Source of the DNA: Microbacterium nanhaiense
Lineage (GTDB): Bacteria > Actinomycetota > Actinomycetes > Actinomycetales > Microbacteriaceae
DNA length: 64,000 bases
Assembly: GCF_014646015.1 (NCBI RefSeq)
Contig: NZ_BMMQ01000003.1
Location: 124,001-188,000, forward strand
Reading direction: 5' to 3'
The translations under genes and the position numbers were made by a program. The notes beneath the pieces were generated by a model, which made no database searches, was not told the DNA's origin, and saw nothing but the letters and a program-made list of their open reading frames with translations. Positions 53,817-61,929 of this stretch are shown piece after piece; the stretch's first letter is position 1, and every line of letters begins with the position of its first letter.

Positions 53817-55769
53817 TCAGAAGCGTCGGCCGCCGCCGGAACGGGAGCGCGAGCCTCCGAAGCCACCGCCGGACCGGCCGCGCGAGCGCCCGCCGAAGCT
53901 CGAGCGGGATGAGCCGCCCCACCCGGATCCGCGGCGCGAGCCGCCCGAGAGGGAACCGCCGATCATCCCGCCGATGATGCCGCCTAGGATCTGCTGTCCG
54001 ATGCCCGACGACGACCCCGTCGAATAGGAGGACACGTCGGCGTGAGCGCTCTGTGAGGCGCGCTGCGCGTACTGCAGGCCGCGCTGCGCCGCGGCGAGAG
54101 CGGCGGTCGGATCGGTCTGGCGTGCGCTGATCGCGGCGTTGATCTCGGCCTGTGCCTGCGCGAGCGCCGTGCGTGCGGATGCCCCGACGGCGCCGCGCCG
54201 GGTGTTCACGAGTGTCTCGGCCGACTGCAACTGGCCCATGGCCTGTCGCAGGGTCTGATCGAGCTGGGCCTCGGCGCGTCGGCGCTTCTCGTCGGCGGCT
54301 CGCGCATTCGCGAGCACCTGATCCATCTGCGCGTTGGCGGTTGTGAGCGCCTCGAAGACGATGAGGGGTGTGCGGCCCTTGCCGGAGAGGTTCGCCCGTG
54401 CCTGCTCGATGTGGGCGCGGGTGGCCGCGATCGCCCGGGTGAGCGAACCGTCGTTATCGGGGAGCCCCTGGGCCTGGGCGATGTCGTTCTCCAGATCGGC
54501 GATCGCGGCGCGCGCGTCCTTCTCGGCCTCGGAGAAGCGCTTCTGGAGCCCGGTCACGGCGGCGACGAGCTCGTCGACCTGGCCGAGCGCCTGTTCCGCC
54601 TCGTGCAGGTCGAGGGCGGCGGATCCGGAGTCGCCCGCGGCGAGGCTCTCGCGGGCCTCCGCGAGGCGCGCGTCGACGAACTGCAGCCGCGCCGCGGCCT
54701 GTTCGTCGTTGTCCTCGACGTCGTCGAGCACGGGCGCGGCGTAGGTCTGCCGCAGGCGCGCGATCTCGGCCGTGATGCGCTCGGGCCCGTCGGCGGCCTC
54801 GGCGCGCCGCGCGGCGAGCTTCTCGAGCACCTGGGACGCGTTCTTCTCGATCGCGCGCAACTCCTCGAAGCCGGCCGCCTTCGCATCCAGTTCGGCGTCG
54901 GCCTCCTCGAGGAGGCCGACGATCTCGGAGTATTTCTCGTGCTGCTCCTCGAGGGTCTCGGGCGTGGAATCGTCGAGTTCCTGCTGCAGAGTGAATGACC
55001 GGTTCAGGGCCTGTCGCGCCTGCGCGAGCGCCTGGGCGTATTCGCTCACGGCCTCGGCGCCGAACTGTGCCGTCGCGAAGCCCATCTCCTGCTCCGCCGT
55101 GCGCAGGGAATCGTCCATCTCGAGCAGCAGGCTCGTCGCCTGCGTGCGATAGGTCTCGACCTCCGCCTCGAGCCGCTCGCGGGCCTCTTGCTCGGTGCGG
55201 CGCTTCTTCGCCTTCTTCGCGGCGGTGACGGCGATCGCGATGATCGCGCCGACGACGACGATCGCGCCGACCACGTACCAAACGGTGTAGTTCGGCTGGG
55301 ACTGCCGCGTCATCTCGTCGGCGGCCCGATCGACGGCCCCCGCCCAGTCGTTGTCGCCGAGCGCGTCTCCCGCGGCCTCCTCGATCGCGAGGAGCTTGCC
55401 CTCGGCCAGGCCGCCGACGGCCGGCTTGGCGAGATACAGCTGGCGTCCCTCCGTCGCGACAGCGAGGAGGTACTGGTCGTTGCCGAGGCCGTTGAGGTCG
55501 GCCGTCGCGTTCGCCCAATCCGCGGAGTCGGCGGGTGAGTCGAAGGTCTCGACATACACGACCCACAGCTCGAGCCCCGTCTCGTCCGCGAGGGCGTCGA
55601 GGCGGGCGTCCGCGGCCTGCTCCTCGGCATCGCTCAGGACGTCGGCGCCGTCGAAGATCTGCGAATCCCCCAGGCGCGGCGGCTGCTCGGCCTGGGCCGC
55701 GAGCGGTGCGAGCACCATCATGCCGCCCAGCCCGAGCGCGGCGAGGAGCCGGGTCATTCGTCTGCGCAT
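53817..55769 (-). CDS. TPM-domain membrane protein with long coiled coil and Gly/Arg/Ser-rich tail
   Basis: A 650-residue protein. A signal peptide (to about residue 28) precedes a TPM domain (about 38-155, including IFDGADVLSDAEEQA and LGNDQYLLAVAT). A transmembrane helix at about 165-188 is followed by AAKKAKKRR. About 350 residues of Ala/Glu-rich helix form cytoplasmic coiled coil. The last 60 residues are Gly/Ser/Arg/Phe-rich (repeated GGS and RS), like disordered nucleic-acid- or membrane-associating tails. It probably anchors the downstream PspA to the membrane and senses envelope state; the TPM activity is unproven. Confidence 0.85.
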   Translation of the reverse strand: MRRRMTRLLAALGLGGMMVLAPLAAQAEQPPRLGDSQIFDGADVLSDAEEQAADARLDALADETGLELWVVYVETFDSPADSADWANATADLNGLGNDQYLLAVATEGRQLYLAKPAVGGLAEGKLLAIEEAAGDALGDNDWAGAVDRAADEMTRQSQPNYTVWYVVGAIVVVGAIIAIAVTAAKKAKKRRTEQEARERLEAEVETYRTQATSLLLEMDDSLRTAEQEMGFATAQFGAEAVSEYAQALAQARQALNRSFTLQQELDDSTPETLEEQHEKYSEIVGLLEEADAELDAKAAGFEELRAIEKNASQVLEKLAARRAEAADGPERITAEIARLRQTYAAPVLDDVEDNDEQAAARLQFVDARLAEARESLAAGDSGSAALDLHEAEQALGQVDELVAAVTGLQKRFSEAEKDARAAIADLENDIAQAQGLPDNDGSLTRAIAATRAHIEQARANLSGKGRTPLIVFEALTTANAQMDQVLANARAADEKRRRAEAQLDQTLRQAMGQLQSAETLVNTRRGAVGASARTALAQAQAEINAAISARQTDPTAALAAAQRGLQYAQRASQSAHADVSSYSTGSSSGIGQQILGGIIGGMIGGSLSGGSRRGSGWGGSSRSSFGGRSRGRSGGGFGGSRSRSGGGRRF

Positions 55770-55829
55770 GGGTCCCCCTTCGGATGCCTGTGAAATCGAT
55801 CCTAGGGATAACGCGCGGCAAACAAAGCG

Positions 55830-55858
55830 TTCGGCGCGATCTCGTTCTTTCGTAGTCT
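55830..55858 (+). promoter_or_regulatory. candidate leaderless promoter of the DUF3097 gene
   Basis: TTCGGC (55830-55835), a 17-base spacer and TAGTCT (55853-55858) end seven bases before ATG 55866. There is no ribosome site, so the mRNA should start at or beside the ATG. Confidence 0.5.
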
Positions 55859-55865
55859 GGACGAG

Positions 55866-56705
55866 ATGTTCGAAGACAGGTACGGATCCGATGTGCTCGC
55901 GGGCGAGTGGCGGGCCAAGGGCAAAAAGGTGTCGAAGCCGGTGGCGGCCGAGGTCGATCTCGTCGTCGAGGTCGCGGGCGACGGATGGTGCGGGGCGATC
56001 ACCCGCGTCGAGGCGGGAAACGTCGAGCTCGAGGACTGGAAGGGACGGCGCCGTTCGTTCCCGCTCGGTGCCGGATTCCTCATCGACGGCGAGCCCGTCA
56101 CCCTGCAGAAGGCCGTCGCGCAGCCGCAGGGGCGACGGCGCACGGCGTCCGGATCATTCGTCGCCGCGGACGAGCGCGCCAAGGTCGCGCTGCCCAGCCG
56201 GATCCTCGTCGAGGGCAAGCACGATGCGGAGCTCGTCGAAAAGGTGTGGGGCGCCGACCTCCGGGCGGAGGGCGTCGCGGTCGAGTTCCTGCAGGGTCTC
56301 GACCTGCTCGAGGACCTGCTCGAGGTCGAACCGCCGAGCGCGAAGCGGCGCTACGGCGTGCTCGTCGACCATCTCGTTGCGGGATCCAAGGAGGAACGCG
56401 TCGCGCGGCGCATCCTCGCGGGCCGCCATGGCGCGCACCTCAAGATCGTCGGTCATCCCTTCGTCGACGTCTGGCAGTGCGTGAAGCCGCAGGCCATGGG
56501 CATTCCGGCGTGGCCGGTCGTGCCGCGGGGGCAGGACTGGAAGACCGGCGTGTGCCGGGGCCTCGGGTGGCCCGCCGAGAGCAAGGAGGACATCGGAATC
56601 GCGTGGCAGCGTATCCTGTCGCGCGTGACGACGTTCCGCGACCTCGAGCCCGAACTCCTCGGACGCGTCGAGGAACTGATCGACTTCGTGACGGTCGGGG
56701 ATTAG
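55866..56705 (+). CDS. DUF3097-family protein
   Basis: A 279-residue member of an actinobacteria-specific family. The N-terminal part is a small beta-domain (VVEVAGDGWCGAITRVEAGNVELEDWKGRRRSFPL). The middle has a Toprim-like ILVEGKHDAELVEKVWG, and VLVDHLVAGSKEERVARRI supplies the next acidic stretch. The Toprim similarity suggests nucleic acid or phosphotransfer chemistry, but the function is unknown. The gene is directly upstream of trmB, 27 bases before its chosen start, so a tRNA- or translation-related role is plausible. Confidence 0.85.
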   Translation: MFEDRYGSDVLAGEWRAKGKKVSKPVAAEVDLVVEVAGDGWCGAITRVEAGNVELEDWKGRRRSFPLGAGFLIDGEPVTLQKAVAQPQGRRRTASGSFVAADERAKVALPSRILVEGKHDAELVEKVWGADLRAEGVAVEFLQGLDLLEDLLEVEPPSAKRRYGVLVDHLVAGSKEERVARRILAGRHGAHLKIVGHPFVDVWQCVKPQAMGIPAWPVVPRGQDWKTGVCRGLGWPAESKEDIGIAWQRILSRVTTFRDLEPELLGRVEELIDFVTVGD

Positions 56706-56732
56706 TCAGTGCCCACCCGTACGCTGGAGGGT

Positions 56733-57455
56733 ATGACCGAACCCGGGACCCAGCGCAAGGGCACGCTCTCGTTCGTCCGTCGAAACGGCCGCATCTCCGA
56801 CGCGCAGGAGCGCGCCTGGCGCGAGCTCGCGCCGACGTACGTCTTCGACGTGCCCCGCGACGTCGCCGAGACGAGCGTGCACCCCGACGCCCGCCTGGAC
56901 CCCGCCGCGGAGTTCGGCCGCTCCGCGCCGCTCGTCGTCGAGATCGGCACGGGGCAGGGCCACGCGATCCTGCATGCCGCGAGTGAACACCCCGAGACCG
57001 ACTTCCTCGGTGTCGAGGTCTACCACGGCGGTCTCGCCCGAACGATGCTCGAGGCCGACAAGGCGGGCCTGTCGAACATCCGACTCATCGAGGCGAACGC
57101 GCCCGAGGTGATGCAGACGCTCCTGCCGGAGGGCTCCGCAGACGAGGTGCGGATCTTCTTCCCCGATCCCTGGCACAAGAAGCGCCACAACAAGCGCCGC
57201 ATGATCAGCCCCGGATTCGGCGCCGTCGTGGGACGCGTGCTGCGCGACGGAGGGCTCCTGCGGCTGGCGACGGATTGGGAAGACTACGCGCTGCAGATGC
57301 GCGAGGTGATGGACGCCGAGCCCGAGTTCGAGCGCGCCTTCGACGGCGAGTGGGACGCCCGCTTCGCGGGTCGGCCCATGACGGCCTTCGAGCGGAAGGG
57401 CCTCGACAAGGGTCGCGACATTCGCGACCTCACCTACCGCCGCGTCGCGCGATAA
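56733..57455 (+). CDS. trmB: tRNA (guanine-N7-)-methyltransferase
   Basis: A 240-residue enzyme. The SAM-binding motif VVEIGTGQGHAILHAA and the family signature FFPDPWHKKRHNKRRM are both intact, with LATDWEDYALQM following. It methylates G46 in the variable loop of tRNAs. ATG 56733 is preferred because GGAGGG lies five bases upstream; a GTG at 56709 is in frame but has no site. It is probably co-transcribed with the DUF3097 gene and the membrane protein that begins two bases after its stop. Confidence 0.95.
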   Translation: MTEPGTQRKGTLSFVRRNGRISDAQERAWRELAPTYVFDVPRDVAETSVHPDARLDPAAEFGRSAPLVVEIGTGQGHAILHAASEHPETDFLGVEVYHGGLARTMLEADKAGLSNIRLIEANAPEVMQTLLPEGSADEVRIFFPDPWHKKRHNKRRMISPGFGAVVGRVLRDGGLLRLATDWEDYALQMREVMDAEPEFERAFDGEWDARFAGRPMTAFERKGLDKGRDIRDLTYRRVAR

Positions 57456-57457
57456 GC

Positions 57458-58141
57458 ATGTCGCACGACCGGGGCCTCGGCGGTTCGCCGCCGGTCTCGG
57501 CGTGCCCGAAATCCTCGCAGCGCGTGCGCGCGGCCCGCGCCGCCTTCCTGCGCCGCGGCGCCGCGTCGTCCGTCGTGACGACCATGCTCGCGGCGATCTC
57601 GCACACCGTCGGCGGAGGCCCCGCGCCCGCCCCGACGATCGTGCTCGGCATGATCGTGCTGCTCATCGCGCCGTCGGCGCTGCTGCTGCAGGCACCCGCG
57701 CCGCGGATCCGGGGGAGCGCCCCCGTTGCGCTTCGCCGCATCGGCGGCCTCGCGCGCATCGTCCTCACGACGATCGTCGCGCAGGCGGCGTTCCACTCGG
57801 CGTTCTCGGCCCTCGGCAGCCCGATCGAGGGCGGTCCCGTCGTCGGCGGGCACCACCACGCGGCGCTACCCGAGTCGGTCGTCGCACATGCCCATCCCGC
57901 GGGGCCGGGGATGCTCGCCTCCCACGCCATCGCGGCCCTCGTCACGATCGCGATCCTCGCCTACGGCGAGAGCGTGATCCGCCGCGGCGCCGACTGGATC
58001 CGCCGCGCCGCGCGCGTCGCCGCGCCCCTCGCGCCGCTGCCGCTGTTCCCTCGCCTGCTCGCCCCGGCCCGGCGGCGGATCCGCGCCGTGGACGCCTGGG
58101 TCCCGCCCGTGGGGCTCCGCGGGCCGCCCGTCTTCTCCTGA
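57458..58141 (+). CDS. membrane protein with a His-rich loop, upstream of ycnI
   Basis: A 227-residue protein with about five hydrophobic segments (near residues 45-60, 65-80, 100-120, 150-170 and a weaker one after). The loop between the third and fourth carries HHH, then HAHP, enough His to bind a metal ion. It does not match CopD/YcnJ obviously. Its position just before a YcnI-domain gene suggests copper or another metal as cargo, but that is context only. The ATG is two bases after the trmB stop. Confidence 0.7.
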   Translation: MSHDRGLGGSPPVSACPKSSQRVRAARAAFLRRGAASSVVTTMLAAISHTVGGGPAPAPTIVLGMIVLLIAPSALLLQAPAPRIRGSAPVALRRIGGLARIVLTTIVAQAAFHSAFSALGSPIEGGPVVGGHHHAALPESVVAHAHPAGPGMLASHAIAALVTIAILAYGESVIRRGADWIRRAARVAAPLAPLPLFPRLLAPARRRIRAVDAWVPPVGLRGPPVFS

Positions 58142-58154
58142 ACACCATCCATCG

Positions 58155-58176
58155 ACCGGTCGCAGACCGGTGTTTT
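58155..58176 (+). terminator. short hairpin with T run upstream of ycnI
   Basis: A seven-base stem (58155-58161 with 58165-58171), three-base loop, then TTTT at 58173-58176. It ends 24 bases before the ycnI ATG, so it either ends the upstream transcript or attenuates ycnI expression. Confidence 0.65.
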
Positions 58177-58199
58177 CGCATGCTTTCTCAGGAGAAAAA

Positions 58200-58847
58200 A
58201 TGACCACCACCAAGAAGCTCTCGCTCGCCGTCGCGGGAACCGCGCTCGCCGCGGGCCTCGTTCTCGCCCCCGCGGCCGCGTTCGCGCACGTCGGCGTCGA
58301 TGCCGCCGACGAGCCGGTCGCCGGCCAGAGCACGACCCTCAGCTTCGGATTCAGCCACGGCTGCGATGGCTCGCCCACGACGCAGATCGCCATCTCGATG
58401 CCCGAGGGCCTGAGCGGCGTCCACCCGATCGCGGACGCCGGCTGGTCGATCGACGTCGAGCGCGGCGGCGACGCCGGACGCGTCTCGACCGTGACCTACA
58501 CGGCGATCGAGCCGATCCCCGACGAGCTGCGCGGAGAGGTCGCCATGCAGGTCGGTTTCGCCGATGACGCCTCGGGCGAACTCGTGTTCCCCGTGGAGCA
58601 GAGCTGCGAAAGCGGATCCACGTCCTGGTCCGAGGTCGCGGAGCCGGGCCAGGATCCGCACGACCTCGACGCCCCGGCACCCACGCTGGAGATGGTGACC
58701 CCGACACCGAGCGAGGAGCCGGCCGCCTCCGAGGCGGGCGACGGCGTCGAACCGTGGACGATCGTCTCCGCGAGCGTCAACGTTCTCGCGATCGGGGTCG
58801 CCGCCGTCGCGCTCACGATCGCCGTGCGTTCGGCGCGTCGCCGCTGA
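58200..58847 (+). CDS. YcnI-family (DUF1775) copper-binding membrane protein
   Basis: A 215-residue protein. A signal peptide cleaved at AAAFA leaves His as mature residue 1 (HVGV), the copper ligand described for YcnI proteins. The domain continues with LSFGFSHGCDGSPTTQI, where conserved Trp/His occur. A Thr/Pro/Glu linker and a C-terminal transmembrane helix (about 190-210) followed by RSARRR anchor it outside the cell. It probably takes part in copper homeostasis. A strong AGGAGA site precedes the ATG. Further copper genes are not adjacent. Confidence 0.88.
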   Translation: MTTTKKLSLAVAGTALAAGLVLAPAAAFAHVGVDAADEPVAGQSTTLSFGFSHGCDGSPTTQIAISMPEGLSGVHPIADAGWSIDVERGGDAGRVSTVTYTAIEPIPDELRGEVAMQVGFADDASGELVFPVEQSCESGSTSWSEVAEPGQDPHDLDAPAPTLEMVTPTPSEEPAASEAGDGVEPWTIVSASVNVLAIGVAAVALTIAVRSARRR

Positions 58848-58923
58848 CCCGTCCGCCGCGCGACTCACCCGGGAGCTCGCCTGAACGAGGCACATCGCGA
58901 GCGCTGATAAGCTCGTGGTGTCC

Positions 58924-58996
58924 GCCTCTGTAGCTCAGGGGATAGAGCGCTGGTTTCCGGTACCAAAGGTCGGGGGTTCGATTCCCTCCAGGGGCG
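58924..58996 (+). tRNA. tRNA-Arg (anticodon CCG)
   Basis: A complete 73-base cloverleaf. The acceptor is GCCTCTG with CAGGGGC, the D-arm contains AGCTCAGGGGATAGAGC, the anticodon loop is TTCCGGT giving CCG, and the T-arm reads GGTTCGATTCC. CCA is not encoded. A terminator follows ten bases after the end. Confidence 0.95.
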
Positions 58997-59005
58997 CGGA
59001 TGAGA

Positions 59006-59039
59006 GAAGCGGGGATGGCCGAGCGGCCATCCCCGCTTC
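59006..59039 (+). terminator. hairpin terminator after tRNA-Arg
   Basis: Perfect 15-base arms (59006-59020 and 59025-59039) with a four-base loop, ten bases after the tRNA. The next gene starts 20 bases further on. Confidence 0.85.
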
Positions 59040-59058
59040 GTCGTCGGAAGGGAGCGTC

Positions 59059-59403
59059 ATGGCGGAGGAGACCCCGCGCATCGTCGGCGATGCGCGCGCG
59101 GGCGACGGATCCGGCGCCGTGTGGCGCCTGTCGCCCGGCGAGCGCACGCTCGACGCGAACGTGATCCACCTGCCCGCGGGCGACGGCATCGCCGAGCACG
59201 CGGGTCCGCAGCTCGACGTGCTGATCCATGTCATCGATGGCTCGGGCACGCTCACCACGGAGGATGGCGACATCGAGCTCAAGCCCGGATCGCTCGTGTG
59301 GCTGCCGAGGCTCTCGCGCCGCGCGTTCGCCGCGGGGCCGGACGGGCTGCGCTACCTCTCGGTGCACGGGCGGAAGCCGCTGCTCGGGATCGTCACTCGG
59401 TGA
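59059..59403 (+). CDS. small cupin-domain protein
   Basis: A 114-residue protein with a single cupin fold. VIHLPAGDGIAEHAGPQLDVLIHVIDGSGTLTTEDGDIELKPGSLVWLPRLSRRAF gives the two cupin blocks, with HxxxxxD/H-type residues at the metal site. No substrate can be assigned. GAAGGGAGCG precedes the ATG. Its last 11 bases overlap the 3' end of the convergent SGNH-hydrolase gene. Confidence 0.8.
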   Translation: MAEETPRIVGDARAGDGSGAVWRLSPGERTLDANVIHLPAGDGIAEHAGPQLDVLIHVIDGSGTLTTEDGDIELKPGSLVWLPRLSRRAFAAGPDGLRYLSVHGRKPLLGIVTR

Positions 59404-60145
59404 CGGGAGCGAAGGGACTCAGCGGATCGAGCTCGGCGAGATCGGCCGCGAGCCGCTCGGCCAGGTAGGCGTGACCCGCATCCGAGGGGTGGAAGGCGGC
59501 CGACGCGTCGATGTACTCACCGATGTTCGCCTCGGTCAGCCACTCCTCCGCGATGGGCGAGATGTAGCCGAGGCCCGCCTCCGCGGCAAGATCCGCGAGC
59601 ACGGCGTCGATCTCCTCGACCCGCTCGTCGAGTGGCAGGGTGCTCGGGGCGGGGCCGAGGATGATGACATCCGCCTCGGGATACGTGTTCTCGACGGCCC
59701 GCCACACCGCGCGCGCGGCGCGGGGGAGCGCGGAGATCAACTCGTTGCGGTCGTTGACGGAACCCTGCACGATCACCACATCGGGGTCGAGATCGGGGTT
59801 GAGCTCCGCGACGCGGGTGCCGTAGAACCCGCCGAGCTCACCCGGATGAAGGTAACCGCTGCCGTCCTCGCCGAGCGCGGTGACGTCCCAGCCGAGAAGC
59901 TCGCCCGTGAGATGCGGGTACGCGTGAGCGGTATCCGTCGCGGCCATGCCGCGGGTCCACGAGTCTCCGAAGACGAGCATGCTCGGGGACGGCGTCGGGG
60001 TGGGCGTCGGGGTGGCGGCCGACGGCGCCTGCCAGCGATCGGTCGCCGCGGCGTCGCTCTGAGGCGTCGCGGCGCACCCGGTGAGGGAGGCGAGCGCCGC
60101 CAGGGCGCAGCAGACGACGGTCGCGGGGCGGATCGCACGGGCCAT
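59393..60145 (-). CDS. SGNH/GDSL-family hydrolase lipoprotein
   Basis: A 250-residue protein with a lipoprotein signal ending LTGC near residue 23. A Thr/Pro linker with TPTPTPTPSPS follows, then the SGNH blocks: FGDSWTRGM (catalytic Ser), the Gly block near GEDGSGYLHPGEL, QGSVNDRNEL (Asn), and FHPSDAGHAYL (Asp/His). It is an extracellular esterase or acyl hydrolase tethered to the membrane; the substrate may be an acetylated wall sugar or lipid. It ends inside the cupin gene's 3' end. Confidence 0.88.
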   Translation of the reverse strand: MARAIRPATVVCCALAALASLTGCAATPQSDAAATDRWQAPSAATPTPTPTPSPSMLVFGDSWTRGMAATDTAHAYPHLTGELLGWDVTALGEDGSGYLHPGELGGFYGTRVAELNPDLDPDVVIVQGSVNDRNELISALPRAARAVWRAVENTYPEADVIILGPAPSTLPLDERVEEIDAVLADLAAEAGLGYISPIAEEWLTEANIGEYIDASAAFHPSDAGHAYLAERLAADLAELDPLSPFAPVTE

Positions 60146-60239
60146 CCCTCCAGGGTATGTGCTCGGCCCGTGGGATCACGCGCCGCGCGTTCGCGCGTGC
60201 GGGATCGGTGCCCGTGCAGGATCCGGCGCGCCGCGCCAC

Positions 60240-60245
60240 TAGAAT
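60240..60245 (+). promoter_or_regulatory. -10 element of argS
   Basis: TAGAAT lies nine bases before the argS ATG, giving a leader of two or three bases. The -35 region is weak. Confidence 0.5.
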
Positions 60246-60254
60246 TGTCCTTCT

Positions 60255-61904
60255 ATGAACCCCGATGCTCTCGCCACAGCCCTGCTGACCGTTCTCGACG
60301 CCGTCGCAGAGCAGCGACGCCCGGGTGAGCCGCTCGGAGCGACGGCCGCCGACATCACGGTCGAGCGTCCCAAGAATCGCGACCACGGCGACTGGGCGAC
60401 CAACGTCGCCATGAAGTTCGCGAAGCGGCTCGGGGCGAACCCGCGCGAGCTCGCCCAGCAGATCGCCGAGCAGCTTGGATCCGTCGACGGCATCGCCTCC
60501 GTCGAGATCGCCGGCCCCGGCTTCATCAACGTGCGCCTCGACGCCGCCGCCGCGGGTGCGCTCGCGAAGACCATCGTCGAGGCGGGGGAGCGCTACGGGC
60601 GCAACGACTCGCAGGCCGGCAACAGCATCAACCTCGAGTTCGTCAGCGGCAACCCGACCGGCCCGCTGCACATCGGGCACACCCGCTGGGCCGCGCTCGG
60701 CGATTCGATGGGACGCCTGCTCGAGGCGTCCGGCGCGAACGTCGCCCGCGAGTACTACATCAACGACGCGGGCGCGCAGATGGACCGCTTCGGTGCGAGC
60801 GTGCTCGCCGCGATGACCGGCGCCCCTGCCCCGGAGGACGGCTACAAGGGCGCCTACGTCGATGACCTCGGCCGCCGCGTGCTCGAGGCGCACCCGTCGA
60901 TCCTCGACTCGGAGGCCCCGCAGGACGCGGTGCGCGACGCCGCCTACGAGATCCAGCTCGCCGACATCAAGGAGTCGCTCGCGAAGTTCAACGTGCACTT
61001 TGACGTGTGGTTCTCGGAGCGCGAGCTGCACGCGGGCGAGCCGAGCCTCATCGACCAGGCCGTCGACCGCCTGCGCGCCCAGGGGCACGTCTACGACGCC
61101 GATGACGCCGTGTGGGTGCGGACCACCGACTTCGGCGACGACAAGGACCGGGTGATCCGGCGCGGCAACGGCATCTACACGTACTTCGCCGCCGACGCCG
61201 CCTACTACCTCAACAAGGGCGACCGGGGCTTCAAGCACAAGATCTACCTGCTCGGCGCCGACCACCACGGCTACGTGCACCGCCTCAAGGCCCTCGCGGG
61301 CTCGGCGGGAGACGACCCCGAGAAGGACATCGAGGTGCTCATCGGCCAGCTGGTGTCGGTCAACGGCGCCCGCCTGTCCAAGCGCGCCGGCAACATCATC
61401 GAGCTCGACGACCTCCGCGACTGGATCGGCACCGACGCGCTGCGCTACTCGCTCGAGCGCTCGCCCGCCGACTCGCCGCTCTCGCTCGACCCGGAGCTGC
61501 TGCAGAAGCGCACGAACGACAACCCCGTCTTCTACGTGCAGTACGCGCACGCCCGCACCCACAACGTCGCGCGCAACGCGGCGGACGCGGGTGTGACGCG
61601 CGATTCCTTCGCCCCGGAGCTGCTCGCGCACGAGACGGAGGCGGCGCTCCTCGGCGCGCTCCAGGAGTTCCCGCGCATCGTGGCCTTCGCGGCGGAGGTG
61701 CGCGAGCCGCACCGCGTGGCGCGTTACCTCGAGGAGCTCGCGGGCCTCTACCACCGGTGGTACGACAACTGCCGCGTCACCCCGAAGGGCGACGAGGAGA
61801 TCGCGCCGGTGCACGGCACCCGCCTGTGGCTCAACGACGCGACGGGCCAGGTGCTGCGCAACGGCCTCTCGTTGCTCGGCGTGAGCGCGCCCGAGCGCAT
61901 GTGA
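60255..61904 (+). CDS. argS: arginyl-tRNA synthetase
   Basis: A 549-residue class I enzyme. The HIGH block is GPLHIGHTRW, ENV-like SGNPTGP precedes it, KMSKS is replaced by LSKRAGN as usual in ArgRS, and the anticodon-binding C-terminus ends RNGLSLLGVSAPERM, the normal ArgS ending. It charges tRNA-Arg; a tRNA-Arg(CCG) gene is 1.3 kb upstream. The transcript is nearly leaderless. lysA and hom follow in the same direction, a conserved actinobacterial order. Confidence 0.97.
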   Translation: MNPDALATALLTVLDAVAEQRRPGEPLGATAADITVERPKNRDHGDWATNVAMKFAKRLGANPRELAQQIAEQLGSVDGIASVEIAGPGFINVRLDAAAAGALAKTIVEAGERYGRNDSQAGNSINLEFVSGNPTGPLHIGHTRWAALGDSMGRLLEASGANVAREYYINDAGAQMDRFGASVLAAMTGAPAPEDGYKGAYVDDLGRRVLEAHPSILDSEAPQDAVRDAAYEIQLADIKESLAKFNVHFDVWFSERELHAGEPSLIDQAVDRLRAQGHVYDADDAVWVRTTDFGDDKDRVIRRGNGIYTYFAADAAYYLNKGDRGFKHKIYLLGADHHGYVHRLKALAGSAGDDPEKDIEVLIGQLVSVNGARLSKRAGNIIELDDLRDWIGTDALRYSLERSPADSPLSLDPELLQKRTNDNPVFYVQYAHARTHNVARNAADAGVTRDSFAPELLAHETEAALLGALQEFPRIVAFAAEVREPHRVARYLEELAGLYHRWYDNCRVTPKGDEEIAPVHGTRLWLNDATGQVLRNGLSLLGVSAPERM

Positions 61905-61929
61905 CGACCGGCACCCGACGAACAGGAAT

